Shown here one piece after another: positions 1 to 12,440 of a DNA stretch of 64,000 bases. Below the pieces are notes generated by a model that was not told where the DNA came from, ran no database searches, and saw only the letters and a list, made by a program, of their open reading frames with translations. Positions within the stretch are counted from its first letter, which is position 1; each line of letters starts with the position of its first letter. Source of the DNA: Undaria pinnatifida (lineage: Eukaryota > Sar > Phaeophyceae > Laminariales > Alariaceae). The position numbers and the translations under genes are program-made. The stretch spans positions 10,126,189 to 10,190,188 of the forward strand of contig JABAKD010000028.1 of assembly GCA_012845835.1 (NCBI GenBank), written 5' to 3'.

Positions 1-380
1 GGTTTCGTTTCTTAGAATATGGAGGCGTTATTGTGACCATCGTTGTGCAACAAGCACTTGATCCCCCGTCTCCTCGCTTCTCAGCCCTGCCTCAAGCGGA
101 CGCTTCGCCCGGCTGAAGACAGAGGTACCGGTGGATCCATCTCGTTGGGATCACGTGTATCGTCTGTGACCTTGGCAACGTCCCGAACAAACGAGCACGA
201 ATCATAGAAGGCCCGAGATTTTTTTCCTATCCCGCCCGAGTTTCTCTTTTTTCCAGCCTCAAGTCGAGGCCGAGCCTCGCGTTTCGTCAGCAACGAAACC
301 TGCCGAGAGGCTAAGGCGGAGCTCTGCCTAACCCACAGCTGGAGGGGCCACTTCAGGGCGGATAGTGGGGAACGGAAGCG
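1..380. other. 5' flank of the coiled-coil gene
   Basis: GC-rich flank upstream of the ATG at 381. It presumably holds the 5' UTR and promoter, but I see no clear TATA or initiator element. A minus-strand open frame over 81-542 overlaps exon 1 and looks like a shadow of it. Confidence 0.4.
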
Positions 381-3300
381 ATGGCGGAGGTGTTCAGCAA
401 CTCGCCCTGTATGCTGGGCAAGCGCGTCCTTAGCCCTCATCCCCACTCCTTGATGGGAGGCCAGCTCGACTTTTCGTCCAAGAAGCGAAGACTCGGACTC
501 GGCGCGGATCAAGGTAAGGCAGGGTGCACGACGCGACCACAACGGTGTAAAGGAGGTATATAATAGCAGTTTGAGTTCACCCCTTTCCGGCGTCTATTCG
601 AGTCGCGTATGATAGCATCCCTCCCCCTACCCCCGGGCCTGCTTTGTCCCCGCATAGCGATTTCCCGAGAGACAGCAGTTCATTTTCCGTACGAGCCTTA
701 CCTCCCTTATAGTCCTACTATAACCGTACATATAAGTACCGTTTTGATGATCATGTTAGCACACTTACGCATCGTATATTATCGGACACTTTGGTACCAT
801 CAACTTGTTTTCCGTCTACCTGTCCAATACTGAAACCAGTATACAACAGCCCCATCTTGGAACAAAAAGAACGGCGTTCTCTCTATCGCGGTTTATCTAC
901 CAGTGAATGAAGTTGTTTTTGCCCTCCCCCGCCCTTGGCCCACCCGCAAAACGCAGGCATGTTCGAACGTAGCGAAGCGGAGGAGAACCAGCGATCACTA
1001 TCGCCCGTACGCGCGGGAAAGCGAGCTCGACCGCTCTCCCCCCTGCAGCCCCCAGCCTCGTCCTCGTCCTCGTCGTTGTCCATATCGCATCTGCCGCATT
1101 CTTCCTCCGTTGAGTTGGGGAGTGGGGGCGGGCGAGGGGGTACCTTCGCATTCTCGCACCACCAGCAAAACCCGCACGCGCGCCAGCAGGCGGCCGAGCG
1201 AGAGAGGGCGGAGGGCGCGGAGGTGGTGGCTCTTAGACACGAGGTGAGCTGGCAGGAGTTAATTGTGTATGTGTGATGAGTACTATCAGTACTTGTATGT
1301 CTGGATGCTGGTTGTATATTCGATAGGTGACGTGATGGTGTCTTGTTAGCTGTTACGGGCGGTCGATGGTACTCTGTTCTTCACGATACCGGTGTGAATA
1401 CTGACTGCTGTGCGGGGTGCTAAGCGCTGATCCTTGTGGACAACGGGCGACGTTGTGCGCGCAACTTTAGTTTTACGTTGCCATCGCTGTCATAGTCTAT
1501 GATACCTTATCAGTGTACCTTATCCATGCCAATAGAACATTCGTTGGCACAAGATACTCTGTAACTAATACTCGCGTACCAGGTGCCTAAATACTAAATA
1601 TCAGTACCAGTAGCAGCACATAGGAGTGTTGGGGTGCCAGGGGTACTTTGTCGTATACTCTGATGTTTTCGAGTTCTGTGGTCGTTTGTGCCTTGTTGCG
1701 GAGTTTGTTTTTCCACGCGTTTTATTGTACTACTGTATGTCTGAATACCATACTCACGAGTCAGGAGCTCTACATGGCCACAGCCTTTCTACAACAGCAC
1801 CTGGTTTTATGGTTGGCGCAGCCTCGTGCCCCGTTTGTCTGTATCGGCCCTGCTCCCTACTCATTTTGTAGCTGTGATGTGACGATACGATCGGAATTGT
1901 AGTCGCAGTGGTGGACGCTGCGTCACACCCTAAGCAGTACCGGGGTGCTCCGCACCCGCGTGCAAGTCCCAAGGGATGATGGGACAGCACACCTTTGGTG
2001 GATGCCGGTTTTTGGATAACATTGGTATTGTCCGTTCTACTCCCAAGTCCGAAACACACGCGCGACCACATTCGGTTAGTCGTGATCCCTCCCTATTAAT
2101 ATTGCGACGCTTCGCCAGATGGCGATAACCGTACTAAAGTGGGACCCCGAACTATCGCGGGATGTTGGGAGTACTGTCTAGGAGGAGGTCGTGACAAGCG
2201 AGCGATTTTGACCACACTAAACTGGGACCCCGCACTAGAGGCTACCGCTTTAGCGCGGGACCGCGACAGTACCTTCATAGTGTAGAGCGGTAATGTACCC
2301 TATAAGCTGATTATATATACCAGGAGTTTTTGTTTCCATGTGGTTACCGTCCAGATGGTTACCAGGTAGAAGTATGATATGATACGCGTTGTATACCCGC
2401 GTAATTGGGGATCCGGGGTCTGAAACGCCGGTACAGTTTGTGGTGTGTTTGTTGCCTCCCACATTTCACACTAAGAAATGAGACACGTGATACGATAGAG
2501 GTGTTAAGGTGGACCACTTTTTTGGCCAAACTATTTTCTGAATGGCGAGATGCTTCAACCCAAAATCGTCGAATTGCCATTCTTGTTATGCGGAATGATT
2601 GTTCACCCTGGCCTTGGGAGCGTTCATCGGGCTACTCTTTCATGTTTCTCAAGTTCATTTTTGGATGGGGGTATCCGTTAGAGCCCCGAAACCTCCCTAT
2701 GCTGATTTCAAGTAGTTTGTCCCCATAGACGGGTTTCCAGTCGTACAGGCGTTGAGTGAGGAGTCTCGGAAAAAATAAGGTTCACCTCTACAGTAGCATA
2801 TGTCACAAGCTATTCATAACAGTCCAGGTTTTGGTGTTTGAACCACTTGGACCACCCGTCGTGAACAGCAGTTGCTCTGTTTTTGTTATTAATAATAGTG
2901 TTAGGGCGTGTTATTTCTGTCCTGATTAGTCCGGATTGTGGATGGTGGGTTACAGGCCGTTGATTAGGGCTCCGGCGTCTGAAACACTTCGCATAGCAAG
3001 AGGTTGAAGGCGTGTTTGCGTGCAACACATTGTTTTCGCGATGCACGCGTGAATGTACGCCCGAAAAGCACTTGACCAAGTGCGTTTAGACACCTGTCAA
3101 CACTGTTTTCGCCTGCAGTGAACACTAAAAGCTGCCAAAAAAAAGGCGAAGGCGAGAAAGACCCGCGCAACGTTTACTTCGCCTACCGCGAAAAGTTTCG
3201 CGGTGCGAAAGGCGTGTTGCGCTGTTCAGCGGCCTGTTGCCCGAAACATCAATGCCGACCAAAAAGTTTCCCCCCGGCAACGTAGAAGAGCGCAACAGCA

Positions 3301-6300
3301 AATTAATGCCCTGGTGGGTGACTGACGTTCACGAATATGTTTGAAGGCTATCAAAAGAACCGCTGGAACTTGGAACCGAATTTTGCACGGTTCTGTTTTT
3401 TGTGGTTGTTTACCGGGTGCTGGTACTTTAAAGTATGTGCTACCGGCATAGCACAGCGAAGTTGGCGTCAATGGTAAGAGTGGAAGCGGACACGTGCGCC
3501 CAGTTCGTACTGCTGCATTGTACACGTATATAAAGCGAGCCGCTTCAACCTTGAAAGTACAGCAGTACCTTCGACGGAACGGCCAAATATTGCTCATATT
3601 GTACGGAGCCGTGGTCCCTCTATGGTGCGGTGCCTTGCCAGATGAAAATCCCCGCACTAGACTGGGACCCCGAACTATCCATGGATAGTTATGCATTCTA
3701 TAGGGATGGGTAGTGACAAGCGAATTCGCGTGACCGAGGCTAATACATACCAGGTACCTGGCATACTGTAGTGGGTACGAGGGTACCCCGAGTCAAGAGC
3801 TCTCGGGACTCCTCGGGAGTTAAGAGCGGTGAACTCGGCTTATATCCCGCTACGCTATAGGCCATGTATTGCCATATCAGCACTTTGTACCCTAGAGGGT
3901 CTGTTTCGGCTTGACACGGGGCGTTCTTAACTCGGGGCTCGGGGTACCCACCTCTGTCTCGAGCACGAAAACGTGTCAAAAAAAAGTGACGATTAGACGA
4001 TTACACCATTACAGCATCGGCCGCACCAAGCAGTCCGGGCTGTTGGGGAAGGGTGCGGAACGGTAGTAGGCGCACGACATGCGCTCACCATGGTGATACC
4101 TCTAGACTTGCGCGCTCATCTTACAGCAGTAGTAAGAGTTTGGTAAGACCGCGCTTGTGGCTGTTTAGGTCGCTTTGCTTGGGTCCCGAGAAGGTGACGG
4201 CTAAGGATGACAGCTGCTGGGTGCTGTAGTGTAGGAATCTGGTACCACGGTTTACGGGTATGGTAAGGTTATGGTTCAGCCGGTGTGCATGCAGGGCAAG
4301 GCCTTGCCTTTTCAGTCTACACCAGCTACTGTTACGTATTGTAGCAGTGGTTCTGTTGTTTGCACATTCAAGCACGGCTCTATCATACTAACTGTGTACC
4401 TAGTATATTTGTGGATTGAGATACCAGGAATGTTTTGTTTTTGCAAGTACGTCAGTTGTGAGTGCGACCGATGGACTGGAATCAAATGGCTCCCCGCCTG
4501 CCGGAAGAAGCCGTTTTTGTTCGCCCCTGCCGCTTCTTGGTATCCAGTACCTGGTACCAGGTATGCTTCGTTGTTTAGCCCCTTGGCTTTTCGGAGGGAC
4601 GTAACGTATAATATCGTGCATTGATTCATGATGCATATTGATGCGTGATTATTGCACATGTTGGTGCGATGGGATACTTTCCAAGAAGACAAGTGCTTGC
4701 GCTGTTCATATAGTACCATGCCTGGTATGTATGATCGTGGTAGCACGAGTACGAACGTGCTGCGTTGGTATTAATAGTGGCCGCGGGTGCTCTCCACCCT
4801 GGCAGTTTTGGTTTCGAGTAGTGGAAGCGTTGAACAAGGGGAGAGAGGGGAAGATCGACCCGGCGGCGGCTGCTACGTGTTTGTTGTTGATAAGTTGTCA
4901 AAGAGTGATGTCCAAGAGCTCGTTGACTTTAAAAATACAGCACGAATCAGCACGGAAGGCCTGCGGCTGGTGCAGACGGGTCGATTCCGGAGCGGAAAGG
5001 CCTCAATGCGGAGGTGGCATGATGGGGAGAGGACTAGAGTCGCAGTGCCACGTTGTTTGCTCGTGACCTCCTGTGCATGAGTGGTCTGGTGGACAACGCT
5101 TAATAACCAACACAACATGTTTGATTTCGAGTGCATCGAATCTTGGTGGCTTCTAAGCACATTGATATCTGGGGCCTCCCCTCGCCACTGTGACTGAGTT
5201 GTCTAGTGAATAGTGCTGTATATGTAGCCACCAAGACCGATAAAGTGCTGACGAGAGGCACGGACGGAGATGAGGACGAGGGCAAAAGCCCGTCGAGGCT
5301 ATCTCGGTTGCTTCTAAGCACTGATCTCCAGAGCTTCGCCACGCCACTGCTGTGAACGAGTGGTATAGTGGGTAATGCTATGTATGTAGCCAACGAGACC
5401 GAGAAATTGTTGTCAGGCAGCACAAAGATGAGGACAAGGGAAGAGGCCCGTCGAAGTTGAAGTATCCGCAGCCATTCCTGATCGTCATAATCGTGCCTTC
5501 CGTTAACGCGTGCTTGGTCTTGTTGGTTATTATAAAAAATGAAAATACACTCCAGCTGTGAGATCGAAGATTTCGTTGAAACTCATCTTTGCAAGCTGTG
5601 TGTGATACTCCGATCGCGCGTATTACGAGTTGTGTGTCCTCATTAAGGATATAGGTCGGCGACTCCCCTTACAACTACAGTGTAGCTATGAGGGTCAACA
5701 GGATGATTTTAGTCAGTCTGTGCGCGGAAACTATAAAACCCGTTTCTGAGGGGGACAAAATCTGACAGCTGTGAAGGGAAATGTAACCTTTGATCAAGTG
5801 AATCTTGTAAGTCGAATAACCGGTGAGGGGGGTGGGGCGGAGTTTTGAAGGACGTGGGGGCCTGGTTTTGATCAAAAGCGAGCGGGTTTGGAGGAGGGGG
5901 GGGGGGGGGGGGGGGGCAAGGGGGCAATTTGTGCATGTAAGCTACAAATTCTTTCGAGGGGATAAATCTGACGGTTTTGGCATCAGTATATTATTGGGGG
6001 GGGGGCGGGGGGGGGGGGTTGGGGCGGGGGGGGGGGGGGGGGGGGGGCGTGTGGGGCAGCTCAATATGTGCCTGGAAACTATACATTATTTTGAGGGGAT
6101 AAATGTGACGTGTTGGTTATATAGCACTATCCACAGTTGATAGTTATAGACCGCTCAGACATAGTGGCCAGGAGAGGGCCCCGAAGATCAATGCTTGGAA
6201 TTCGCCGAGATTCAGTGAGCTCGAAAATGTATATTTTGTAGGTTATACAAGGAGATTCGCTGCGCGGGCAACATTCGCCGCCCGCTCAGGAAAAAAAGAG

Positions 6301-9300
6301 ACCGGTGTTTTGGTCACCTCGGTCACACAGATATTCCAGACTAAAAATAGTGCATGACGTCTAGACGGCGGTTCGTCACAGCTGTGTGTCGGTGGTACTT
6401 GGAAACTAAAAAAAGATCGTGGCTGGTGGCTTTTTATCTCTGCCTACGAAAAGCGTCTATCTGCTACGTAGTATTGTATGTATGGCCGAGGGTGGGACAA
6501 CAACGAAACAGGCAAAAGTTCAAAAATAGAAACACTCCACAGATCAATCCTGAAAAAACAATTTCCCCGTGGGTAGTCTTGAGAGAATAGAGAACTGCCG
6601 AGGGTGGCCTCCGAAGGCATCGAGATCACAGTAAGTTCAAAGCACTATGCACTAGATCAGTCACTGTGACTTGGTCGTCCAATGGATAGTGGTGCTACTT
6701 CAAGTATATAATCAACATGTAAGCGCCTTGCGCAGGCAGGCGGCATGCAACGGGCCATGCAGCTCATAAAGGCGGTTTTCGTTTTTGGAGCGATGCGTGC
6801 CAGCCAAACAGTAGAGCTCACCTGGTACCACTTATTCGATGCGATGATCGAGGGGCACTGTTCGAGACGAAGGGGTTATCCCTATATTGGCTGATCGGGT
6901 TTGATTGAGTGAAGGCTAGGGATAAGACAGGGTTAGATATAACAGTGTATGTCATCCATTTTCTCGAGTATGTGGTAAGCTACCTTTCAGTCAAGCCAAT
7001 CAGGGCGACGCCTTTGGTTGCGAAACTCTACGCACAATCCTACTCAGTCACACAATGACTTACGCAGGCTAGTGGGTAGTGCTACCGTGTATGGCCAAGA
7101 AAGCCAGTCAGCCCGCCAGCCAGCTGCCTCGCGTTGCATCGCTTCGCCCCTCGGAGTGCCTCCACCGTACTTGGTGTTTTTTATCGCATGCGGTGTCGAA
7201 GAAACCCACAAAGCCAGCCAGCCGGCCGCCTTGCGTTGCGTTGCGTTGCGGTGCGTCGCTTAGCCCATCTGCGTGCCTCCATCGTGACGCGAGTTTTTAT
7301 TGACAACATGTCGAGGCGCGCGGTGGTGGCCGTGAATGTTGGCGGCTTTTATCGGCACTATCCCCCGTGTGCCCGCCCCCCCCCCCCCCCCCCCCCCTCG
7401 TGCAGGGCCTGTCTGCTCACTGCTAATAGCCGTCGTTTCGGTTTCGTCCCTTTTGTTTGGTGTTACTTCTGCCCTCTCACCCCTTGACGCGGTAGCTGCT
7501 CTAGAAACGGCGGGAAGGAAAGTGAGGCACGTCCCTCCTAGCTTGCCCTACGACGCCATAGCGTACCGTTGTACGGCGGTACCATCCCGTATTGTTGTAC
7601 CGTAATACATTACGTACTTACGGTGAGGCGGTGTAAATGAGCTCATGGTAATGCCGTATGGTAGTACCGTACCGTAACGTACGGTGGTGTCGTAATAAGA
7701 GGGGGTGTCGGTACCTCGCGCGCCGCCCTGACGGGTGGACTTTGCTATGATTTGGTCGCCGCCTTGTTCGATATGTTTGCCGTATGGATATGTGCGTGCC
7801 GTGCGTGCGCATATGCGTGCACGTGACTCCTCCCTTGTTTTGGAATGAAAAAGGGCCGTGTATGGTGTGACGCCCCGCGCTTGCGTGCAGGCGTGGACTG
7901 AAGGAAGTCCCTGCCATCGCCTGAGCTGTGTCGTGCTGTCTAGTGTCAACAGGCGGATGTACCATCCATAGATAATGGACCGCTTATCATAGTGCCAGTT
8001 GCAGGCTGATCGTGCGCACCCTGAAGCTACGGATGACGTATAGAGCCGTAAGTGGCCACATTAGTCATGTGTACCCACCCTCACCGCGATCTATCCATGT
8101 GCGTTTTTCTCATTTTCTGGGAAGCGTTGCAGTCGAGCTACTAGCAGAGGATCTCCCCCAACGTCCTGGCTCCCTCAAAGCAATCGTCCTCTTGCGACAG
8201 ACACCTTTTTACGTTGCGACCTTTCTTTGTTTCTGCCTCTGACTGGTCTCCGTTCGGGAAAAATGCAGACACGCCTCGGCCGTGAGATCGAATTTTCGTC
8301 GAAATTCTGTTTTCGTTTCGTTCTTTTCTGCCAGACCTGTCTTTCCGTCTCTGCCTGGTCTCTTTCTGGGCGAGGGGCAGACACGCCATCTACACTTTCG
8401 TCGAAACCCGTACGTGTTACGTTCCTTCCCGACCGATCTCTCTTTCCACATCTGCCTGCCTGGTCTGTTTTTTGTGGGGGGAGCAGGTGGTGGCCCTGCG
8501 CGCGCACGTAGTTGAGAAGGAGAGCGGCCTCGGGCTGGCGAGGGACGAAAACTTGCGGCTGAAGGACGGCTTGGGCATGTACCAGAAGGAGGTAGAGCGC
8601 TTGTCGAGCGAGAACCGCATCCTCAAGCGCGCCGTGGGCATTCAGAACTCCAAGGGCAAGGAGGTGGGTGGGTGGAGTGAGTAGGGTGGGTTGGGTACAT
8701 GGCTGCGCCAGCAAAAGCAACGCCAGCAGCAGTGGCGTGTGGCATACGCCATACGAGTATGTACTGCCACGTACTATGTGTTATTTGTGTTCAGTTGTGG
8801 GATATTCGCTTTGGTTTCCATGTTGTTTCCCATGTTTATGCCGAAAGCAGCAGCAGCTGCAGTGGCATCGTGTTATGGATCGTAACTGTTGTGCCAGTAG
8901 GTATACGTTGTGCCAGATACTGTGTACTGGATTCGTTTTACTGGTACCGTAGTTGGATGTTTGGTTCGTCTCCGTGGCAAGACGCGGGCGTGTGTGTGGT
9001 GCGTTGCGTCTACGTTCCTTCAGCAGAGTACGAGTATACGATTATCCGTTGCTGTCGCGGTTGACGACGATATTTACTGGGTACCGAGTTAGGAACATTC
9101 GGGCGTTGAGAGCGGCCAACTCGGCATATCCCGTCGCACTGCGGTATAAATAAGGCCATGTATTGCCCAGTACAGATATGAGCGCTTTGTATTTCTGAGT
9201 ACCTGTTTCTGCTAGGCACGGGGCGCTCATAGTCAATGGGACACCCGCTGTAGTTGTTTTCTGACTGTATAATTCCTGTCTGTACTTTCTGTACAAAGTA

Positions 9301-11928
9301 TCTCCCCTCATTCGATGCCGGTTGTAAAGTTGTGGTTAGTCACCGGCTTTTATCCCCGTTATCCTTCACGCCAAATTCATCTAGAAAACACGCAACCGTA
9401 GTATCACGGACAGCTCGCAAAGTTGAATGTCGACCTTCCGGAAGAACTCACAACTCAAGCCGTGTTTTTGTTTTTTCAAAAATTTGTGCGCTCGCTGTAT
9501 ATAAATGTACCCTGGTGCCAGGTAAGGGGTTTCGTGATGTGAACACCTATTGTTTTAGGTAGAATGTTGGCGTCTTCAGTCACGCAGTGTCGGTGCCGTT
9601 GGCGCATGGGTCGCTAAGGGGCCTTCAAAAATGCGGTTTTGGTTCTGAGCCGCTCTGCCGCCATTGCCCGTTTTGCCTATGCCTGATTGTGTTTGCCTGG
9701 TAAGGACAGGTGCAGCGGTATATAGCGGCTTCGACGTTAGCGAGGTACCGCGGCGTTTTTCTTGCTGTTCCGTGCATTATTTACCATCACGCGTCCGGTC
9801 ATTTTTTTTGTCGCTCTAGTAGTGATGTGATGGATGGTCCTTGTGTTCTGCTTGCGCGAAGGCAGTAGGGGACGCTACTGCCATTATCCCTTTAGTCTGT
9901 TACTGCTGTTGCTGCTGCTACCATCGCCTACTACTACTATCGCCTACTACTACTACTATCGCCTACTACTATTACTATCGCCTACTACTACTATCGCCTA
10001 CTACTACTATCGCCTACTACTACTATCGCTTACTACTACTATCGCCTACTACTACTATCGCCTACTACTACTATCGCCTACTACTACTACTATCGCCTAC
10101 TACTACTATCGCCTACTACTACTATCGCTTACTACTACTATCGCCTACTACTACTATCGCCTACTACTACTATCGCCTACTACTACTATCGCCTACTACT
10201 ACTATCGCCTACTACTATCGCCTACTAGTGCTGCCACCTCTACTGCAGTTAAAACTACTACTGCTTCCACCTCTACTACTATTAGAACTACTACTGCTAA
10301 TACTGTTAATACTACTACTAATATTAGCACCACCGGTGCCACTACGACTACCACATGTGCTACTATACTCCTTATGTTGCCTCTATTGCTTCGATAACAA
10401 GCCGTGCTCATTAGCGCTCCTGCTCTGTCCTGTCGATTAACGAAGAAGCCAAGTATGGAGTTTCACGTGCCGCGTGTGCAGCTATTATTCTCCAATTGCT
10501 TTTCCGAAGCCACGGCGCCCAACCATGGTGGGTAGCAACAGTGTTTGTGGATTATTATCCCCTTGAGGGGCCGACCCACATATAGATGTCGCGACTAGCT
10601 CGCCACGTTAGCAGCGGCACAAGACCACCAGTACATACTACTCGGGAGGCGCAGTGCCTTCGGAAGTGGCAGTCACCCCGCACCAGCCGCGCTTTTAACC
10701 TGCCGTGTGTCGATGTTTTTGTTATCACATCAACTCGTGGCCATAATCTAGTAATGGTCTCCGTGGTCACAGGACAGGCTCCAATATCTCCGGAGTGGAG
10801 GAATGCCTCTCTGAAAAAATAACGCAAAATTTTGCACATGCCTGGGGCGAATCGTCACAGGCACTATAGCCAACATATGATCCGTGAAATTGAAATTAAG
10901 AGTCAGCGTGCGTACGTGTTCGTCGCTGGTGGGTCGGGTGCTTCCGAGAGTTGTTGGGTGGCTCAGTGTTTATAGTTCCGGGCCTGATGTGTTTCTTATG
11001 TGTGGTGGCAGCCCTGTGCGTAAAATTCGGGTCCTGCTACGGCCGTGCGGCCCGGCCAACTCTTGGGCGCTGCTGCCGTGGGGATCCCGAGCGATCGTCT
11101 GGAGTGCGGCAAGAACACGGGAACTGCGGGCAGCGCCCGCCCCCGCATTGTGCGGTGCACAGTCCTTGCGCGATACACAGTTCCGACCAACTCCTGTCGA
11201 TGGAGCACCCTGTTAATGTCATAGGCAAGATGGGCGGAAGAAGCATGTTTTTGGGAACGCCCCCAGACCTTGCTAGCTATCTTTTGAAGCTTGACCCCTT
11301 TTTGAATATCACGCGCGATACTGGAGACAAACCACTTGGACTTACGTGTATGGTGTTTTCTGCAGAAGTATAAGGCTTGAGGTTTGTTAGGACACGGAGG
11401 TCGGGCTCGCGCCCTCGCACGGGCGGACGGACGAACGGATGGGGCAGTCGAAGCCGCAGCATGACCTCGGCGTGGTGGTGGAGGAGAAAGGGCAGCCACC
11501 CACCCCTTACCCGGCCATCCTCCGCACACCCGTGTTCTGTTGCTTATTAAATTGCACAGCTGCTTATGCCCCGGTTCTTGTTTTTTTTCTCGTTTTGTCC
11601 GCGTCACTATTCCGGTTTGTTGCTGTCGTCATCGATGTTGTTGATTGTTTTGTTGCACTTTTTGTTGTTTTTTCCTCGGCTTCGTGTTCGCCATCGTTAT
11701 TTTCTAATTTCCGTTTTGTTGTCGTTGTCGTTGTTGTTTTCTGTTGCTGTTGCTGTTGAATAGGTGGAGAGCCAGCTGCACGACCTCCAGCAGGCGGCGG
11801 GGCAGGCGGCGGAATACATCAAGCGGCTGGAGCAGACCAACTATGCGCTCTCGGTGCGAGTGCAGGCCATGGGAAACCCGGGAGCGAGCGATTTCATGGG
11901 CGGCCAGCGCCCCCCCGACGTGTTCTGA
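381..11928 (+). CDS. CUE-like family coiled-coil protein, 4 exons, 253 aa
   Basis: Exons are 381-513, 957-1243, 8487-8663 and 11764-11928. Every junction is GT..AG and the phases match (1, 0, 0). The start is the ATG at 381, and the frame closes at a TGA at 11926-11928. Exon 1 carries MLGKR and a KKRRL basic patch, a likely nuclear signal. Exon 2 is Ser-rich and ends in a charged helix. Exons 3 and 4 form one long heptad-like coiled coil containing ENRILKRAVGIQ and LEQTNYAL, and the protein ends in PPDVF. From memory of the family, the plant 'ubiquitin system component Cue' proteins share the N-terminal GKR..KR patch, an ENxxLKRAV helix, LExxNYAL and a terminal PDVF. I see no CUE domain here; it is either absent or in an exon missed in the 7.2-kb intron 2. 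The molecular function is unknown. The alternative is an unrelated coiled-coil nuclear protein. Confidence 0.72.
3782..3948. mobile_element. Small inverted-repeat element (MITE-like), 167 bp
   Basis: The element is bounded by a perfect 11-bp inverted repeat, GGTACCCCGAG at the left and CTCGGGGTACC at the right. It has no coding capacity. A diverged relative lies near 9080-9250; both contain a GGCCATGTATTGCC stretch and a CACGGGGCG block in the same order. I could not define a target duplication. Confidence 0.55.
5146..5460. repeat. Diverged tandem duplication, about 161-bp unit, two copies
   Basis: The stretch beginning TTCTAAGCA near 5150 recurs near 5311. The copies share the CGCCACTG, TATGTAGCCA and AGATGAGGAC blocks in the same order. 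Each copy contains a tRNA A-box-like segment. Confidence 0.6.
5540..5715. repeat. Dispersed repeat, CAGCTGTGAG family
   Basis: Contains CAGCTGTGAG, then AAACTCATCTTTGCAAGCTG, then GGATATAGGTCGG and GTCAACAGGATGAT. The closest relative is at 58930-59185, with the same blocks in the same order. Shorter copies start near 15155, 50150 and 56990. It is non-coding. Confidence 0.55.
6826..6977. mobile_element. Small inverted-repeat element, TACCACTTATTCG family
   Basis: The ends are TACCACTTATTCG and the inverted CTCGAGTATGTGGTA. It is a relative of the better-preserved copy at 27148-27317, and a third, diverged copy ends near 26870. The 7 bases ACCTGGT at 6820-6826 sit at the left edge of this copy and are absent from the same position at 27148. 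Confidence 0.6.
8664..11763. other. Intron 3 of the coiled-coil gene
   Basis: A 3.1-kb interval holding the 16-base microsatellite at 9917-10230, a diverged copy of the small element near 9080-9250 and a copy of the AAC-tailed repeat near 10735-10820. No additional exon was recognised. Open frames on both strands at 10951-11607 match nothing I know. Confidence 0.5.
9917..10230. repeat. 16-base microsatellite, CTACTACTACTATCGC
   Basis: About 20 units of a CTA-rich unit ending in TCGC, with single-triplet length variants and occasional CTTAC units. Because the unit length varies, it stays open in more than one frame and gives spurious Tyr/Leu-rich open frames. Confidence 0.9.
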
Positions 11929-12170
11929 GAAGGGACGCGTCTCGCTCGAACGCACCTCTTCGTCGGTAGGCACATACAGCCAGTAGACACAGAAGCAAGA
12001 GAGGAGGAGGAGAACTAGGCATGTTTAGGGGGAATGGAATCTGCCCCCTGACGTGTCATGACAAGGGACTCGTCTTGCTCGATCGTACCCCTTAGTCGGT
12101 AGGCACATACAGTCGGTAAACAAGGAAAGAAAAGGAGGCCGAGAAGTAGGCAAGTTTTGGGGGAATGGAA
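11909..12170. repeat. Tandem duplication of the 3' end of the coiled-coil gene
   Basis: The last codons, the stop and about 110 bp of 3' flank (11909-12040) are repeated at 12041-12170, with a period of about 132 bp. Shared blocks include GTCGGTAGGCACATACAG and GGGGGAATGGAATCT. The second copy reads PPDVS then stop, so it is a decayed copy of the PPDVF terminus. Confidence 0.75.
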
Positions 12171-12440
12171 TCTCGCGAGGGTAAGTTTCACTTCGTCTGG
12201 AGACCGGCCGACAGGGGCAGGGGTTGGGATACAGTAGGAACGGAATCTCCCAAGGGTAGACCTCACTTCGTCTTGAGAGCGGAAGGCAGGGGCGAGGGAA
12301 TGGATTTCGCCAGGGTAGGTCCCACTTCGTCCTTAAACCGGCCGACAGGGGCGAGGGTGGGGGTTCCATTCGTCGGCGGTACAGGAGGAATGGAAGGTCG
12401 CGAGGGTAGACCTCGCTTCATCTTGGGACCGGTTGGCGGG
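12171..12440. repeat. Minisatellite, about four copies of a 60-80-bp unit
   Basis: Units are built from GAATGGAAT..CGCGAGGGTA, then CCTCACTTCGTCTTG, then ACCGGCCGACAGGGGCGAGG. It continues directly from the duplicated 3' end of the upstream gene. Confidence 0.7.

Larger units (their letters stand above)
1244..8486. other. Intron 2 of the coiled-coil gene, repeat-rich
   Basis: A 7.2-kb interval between exons 2 and 3. It holds two small inverted-repeat elements (3782-3948, 6826-6977), a diverged 161-bp tandem pair (5146-5460), tRNA-like repeat heads (5077-7100), long G runs (5890-6045), a C run near 7376-7397 and several copies of the TACCAGGTA word. I found no additional exon that I could support. 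Confidence 0.5.

Noticed and set aside
10202-10440. CRISPR-like array suggested by the regular TACTACTACTATCGCC spacing
   Set aside because: It has no spacers; it is a contiguous microsatellite in an intron of a eukaryotic gene.
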